This document shows, one piece after another, positions 61,520 through 64,000 of a DNA stretch of 64,000 nt. The translations under genes and the position numbers were made by a program. Source of the stretch: Porphyrobacter sp. HT-58-2 (GTDB lineage Bacteria; Pseudomonadota; Alphaproteobacteria; Sphingomonadales; Sphingomonadaceae). Each line of letters opens with the position of its first letter. Within the stretch, counting starts at the first letter, position 1. The notes below the pieces were generated by a model. The model was not told where the DNA came from. It did no database searches and was given only the letters and a program-made list of their open reading frames with translations. The DNA lies in contig NZ_CP022600.1 in assembly GCF_002952215.1 (NCBI RefSeq), positions 1,798,001-1,862,000 of the forward strand, written 5' to 3'.

Positions 61520-64000
61520 ATGGCCTACAGACTCGGGATTGACCTCGGGACCAACTCGCTAGGGTGGTGCGCGTTAGATTTGGGGGCGGACGGCGCGCCT
61601 GAAGGACTGCGCGATGGCGGGGTTCGGATCTATTCCGACGGACGCGAGGCCAAGACCGGAGCCTCGCTTGCGGTGGATCGTCGCAATGCTCGTGCAATGC
61701 GCCGCCGCCGCGATCGCTATCTGAGACGCCGGGCGGTGCTGCTGGCGGAACTCATCCGCTTCGGCTTGATGCCTGCGGACGAAGCCCACCGTAAGGCGCT
61801 CGAAAGGCTTGACCCATACCACATTCGCGCGGTGGCGCTCGACCAGGCGGTGCCGGTGCATTTCTTGGGTCGCGCGGTCTTTCATCTCAATCAGCGGCGT
61901 GGTTTCAAATCCAACCGCAAGGCAAATCCCGCCGCCGATGATGCCGAGCTTGGTGTGGTAGCCACCGGTAGCGAAAACCTAGATGCCGCAATGCAGGCTG
62001 CAGGCGCGCGCACCTATGGCGAGTACCTCATGCGTCGCCATGCTCTGGACCCAGGCGATTACTCGGCCAGCGCCCGCCGTACCCGGATCCGCCGCCGCGA
62101 TGGGGACGAGGATTACGCCTTCTTCCCCGCGCGTCGCCATCTGGAGGAGGAATTCGCCGCGCTCTGGCAGGCACAGGAGCCGCACCACCCGGATATCCTG
62201 ACACCGGAAGCTCGTGCCCGGCTGCATGCCATCATCTTCTACCAGCGTCCGCTCAAAAGCCCCCCGGTAGGCCGCTGCGCCTACACCGATGAGCCGCGCA
62301 TGGCAAAGGCGCACCCGCTGTTCCAGCGCCTGCGATTGGTCAAGGCGATCAACGAGCTTACGATCGAAGAAGTGGGCGAGGCTCCGCGACCGCTGACACA
62401 TGCGCAGCGCGAACAGATTCTCCGCGCTTGGCGCTCACCCACCGAGACCAAGCGCAGCATGACTTGGGGGGCACTGCGCAAAGCGGCAGGGTTGCCGCGC
62501 AGCAGCCGGTTCAGGGGTGAGGATCGGCGTGGCAAGGGGCTGTCAGGCGACGAGGTCGAGGCCGAGCTGGTCAGGCTCTATGGCCCTGGATGGCGCGATC
62601 TTTCGCCGGACGAACAATGGCGCATCATTGAGCGGCTGAACGAAGAAGAGGATGAAGCCGCGCTAATCGATTTCCTGCAAGCTGAGATCGGCCTCGATGA
62701 AACCAGCGCCCACGCCGTCACCCGCGCGCGCCTGCCTGAGGGCCATGCTCGCATCGGGCGCAACGCCGCTGCTCGCATCCTGACTGAGCTGGAAGCCGAT
62801 GTAATTCCCGAAACCGAAGCCGTCGCTCGCTGCGGTTGGCGCCACAGCGATGACCGTACCGGGGAAGTATGGGCCTCACTGCCCTACTATGGTCAGATCC
62901 TCGATCGTCAGATCCCGCCGGGGTCTCAAGATCCGGAAGACAGGCCGGAGGAATGCTATGGCCGAATCGCCAATCCCACCGTCCACATCGGTTTCGGCCA
63001 GCTGCGCCGGGTCATCAATGCGGTCATTGCCCGTCATGGCCTACCGCACGACATCGTCATAAGACTCTCTCGTGATTTGAAGCTGTCAGAAGACCAGCAA
63101 GCCGAGATCAAGCGCGCGACACGACGGAACACCGATGCAGCAATCCGGCGCGGCGCGATGCTTGAGCAGCTCGGCATCGCCAACACAGGCCGCAACCGGG
63201 TGATCCTGCAATTATGGGAGGAGCTGCACCCCGATCCCCAGGCGCGGGTATGCATCTACACCGGGCAACCGATCAGTATCGAGATGCTGTTTTCGGGCGA
63301 TACCTGCATCGATCACATCCTGCCCATCCGGGTTACGCTCGACGACAGCAATGGCAATAAGCTGGTGTGTATGGCTGCCGCCAATCGCTGCAAGGGCAAT
63401 CGAGCGCCTTTTGAGGCGTTCGGCACCAGTGCGGATTGGGATGCGATCCTTGCCCGCGCGCAGAACCTGCCCCCGAACAAGCGCTGGCGCTTCGCCCCTG
63501 ACGCGCTGACCCGCTTTGGTGAAGAGAGCGACTTCATTGCCCGCCAGCTCACAGACACGCAGTATCTCTCACGCTTGGCAAAGGAATATCTTTGCGCGCT
63601 CTACCCCGCCGACCGCGGCGAAGGCAGCCAGAAGGTACGCGTGATCCCGGGGCGACATTCCGAAATGCTGCGCCGCACCTGGGGGCTCAATTCCCTGCTT
63701 CACGATCACAATTACGCCCAGACCGCCAAGCCCAAGAACCGGCTGGATCACCGCCACCACCTAATCGACGCCTTAGTCACCGCGCTCACCGATCAGCGGC
63801 TGATGCAGAAGATTGCCACCGTCGCTGGGCGGAATGATGAGCTGGGCATGGCGCATATCTTCAAGGATATGCCCGAACCTTGGCCAGGCTTTCGCGAGGA
63901 GCTGAAGGCACTGCTCGATCGCACCGTGGTAAGCCACAAGCCCGATCACGGGAGCATCGCCAGCCCAGCCGACCGCGCCAAGGGTCAGGATCGTACCGCC
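61520..64000 (+). CDS. cas9: Type II-C Cas9 nuclease, 3' end outside window, RuvC-II Glu replaced
   Basis: 827 residues are visible without a stop. RuvC-I: RLGIDLGTNSLGW with Asp8. Arg-rich bridge helix at about 52-75 (RRNARAMRRRRDRYLRRR). RuvC-II reads DIVIRLSRDLK, with Arg515 (63062-63064) where Cas9 proteins have the catalytic Glu (IVIE). The HNH domain is complete (CIDHILP with Asp598-His599, NGNK with Asn613, ANRCKGN with Asn622). RuvC-III has RHHLIDALVTA with His747 and Asp750. The small size fits II-C, with the PAM-interacting domain beyond the window. HNH cleavage is expected; RuvC cleavage is probably lost. Start after AAGGGAAG. Confidence 0.95.
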   Translation, partial: MAYRLGIDLGTNSLGWCALDLGADGAPEGLRDGGVRIYSDGREAKTGASLAVDRRNARAMRRRRDRYLRRRAVLLAELIRFGLMPADEAHRKALERLDPYHIRAVALDQAVPVHFLGRAVFHLNQRRGFKSNRKANPAADDAELGVVATGSENLDAAMQAAGARTYGEYLMRRHALDPGDYSASARRTRIRRRDGDEDYAFFPARRHLEEEFAALWQAQEPHHPDILTPEARARLHAIIFYQRPLKSPPVGRCAYTDEPRMAKAHPLFQRLRLVKAINELTIEEVGEAPRPLTHAQREQILRAWRSPTETKRSMTWGALRKAAGLPRSSRFRGEDRRGKGLSGDEVEAELVRLYGPGWRDLSPDEQWRIIERLNEEEDEAALIDFLQAEIGLDETSAHAVTRARLPEGHARIGRNAAARILTELEADVIPETEAVARCGWRHSDDRTGEVWASLPYYGQILDRQIPPGSQDPEDRPEECYGRIANPTVHIGFGQLRRVINAVIARHGLPHDIVIRLSRDLKLSEDQQAEIKRATRRNTDAAIRRGAMLEQLGIANTGRNRVILQLWEELHPDPQARVCIYTGQPISIEMLFSGDTCIDHILPIRVTLDDSNGNKLVCMAAANRCKGNRAPFEAFGTSADWDAILARAQNLPPNKRWRFAPDALTRFGEESDFIARQLTDTQYLSRLAKEYLCALYPADRGEGSQKVRVIPGRHSEMLRRTWGLNSLLHDHNYAQTAKPKNRLDHRHHLIDALVTALTDQRLMQKIATVAGRNDELGMAHIFKDMPEPWPGFREELKALLDRTVVSHKPDHGSIASPADRAKGQDRTA

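Overview
The window is high-GC alphaproteobacterial DNA. It most resembles Sphingomonadales, and within them the Erythrobacteraceae. This rests on the ccmC-D-E-F-G-H-I cluster, a CTGAGCTTGTC-type palindromic intergenic element of the kind common in sphingomonads, frequent GTG and TTG starts, and a mobile backbone (Toprim primase, strawberry-notch helicase, ParB, ArdC, DUF2493, SSB) typical of sphingomonad plasmids and integrative elements. A parS-like site at 14.0 kb suggests the chromosomal part lies near the replication origin.

Region 1 (1-26.3 kb) is conserved chromosome: the end of an amino-acid dehydrogenase, a cytochrome c maturation operon, kup, then yciB-ftsY-mtaB-dapF on the minus strand, a GGDEF/EAL protein, an EVE protein, a thiamine-diphosphate enzyme, an LplT-like transporter, pgsA, oxyR, rnd, aspS, acpP-fabF-mltG and a 2H phosphoesterase.

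Region 2 (26.4-64 kb) is accessory DNA inserted at an elongator tRNA-Met gene (26391-26467), next to a P4-type integrase. It carries an intact IS256-family element with an 8-bp target duplication, a lytic transglycosylase, a Toprim primase-like protein, a 1413-residue methyltransferase/strawberry-notch helicase, and a ParS/Xre-RES toxin-antitoxin pair. A block of non-backbone cargo follows (36.8-53.5 kb): a TetR regulator, an amine oxidase whose segments are in circularly permuted order, a degenerate GGDEF protein, a HigBA pair whose toxin has two amber codons, a GGDEF/EAL protein, a relic of parB, and a complete Csu-type chaperone-usher pilus cluster. The backbone then resumes with parB, ardC, a DUF2493 protein, an orphan HTH protein, ssb and small genes. 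Its non-coding DNA holds strong terminators and two pairs of recurring leader elements.

Region 3 (61.0-64 kb) holds a broken second integrase, then a type II-C cas9 that runs off the window end. It has an intact HNH site and intact RuvC-I and RuvC-III residues, but the RuvC-II catalytic Glu position is Arg515. This predicts a natural HNH-only nickase or a regulatory Cas9. A candidate tracrRNA with a terminator lies divergently upstream, and a GGCTTGA tandem repeat sits just before the cas9 start. No CRISPR array, cas1 or cas2 is visible; they would have to lie beyond 64 kb or elsewhere.
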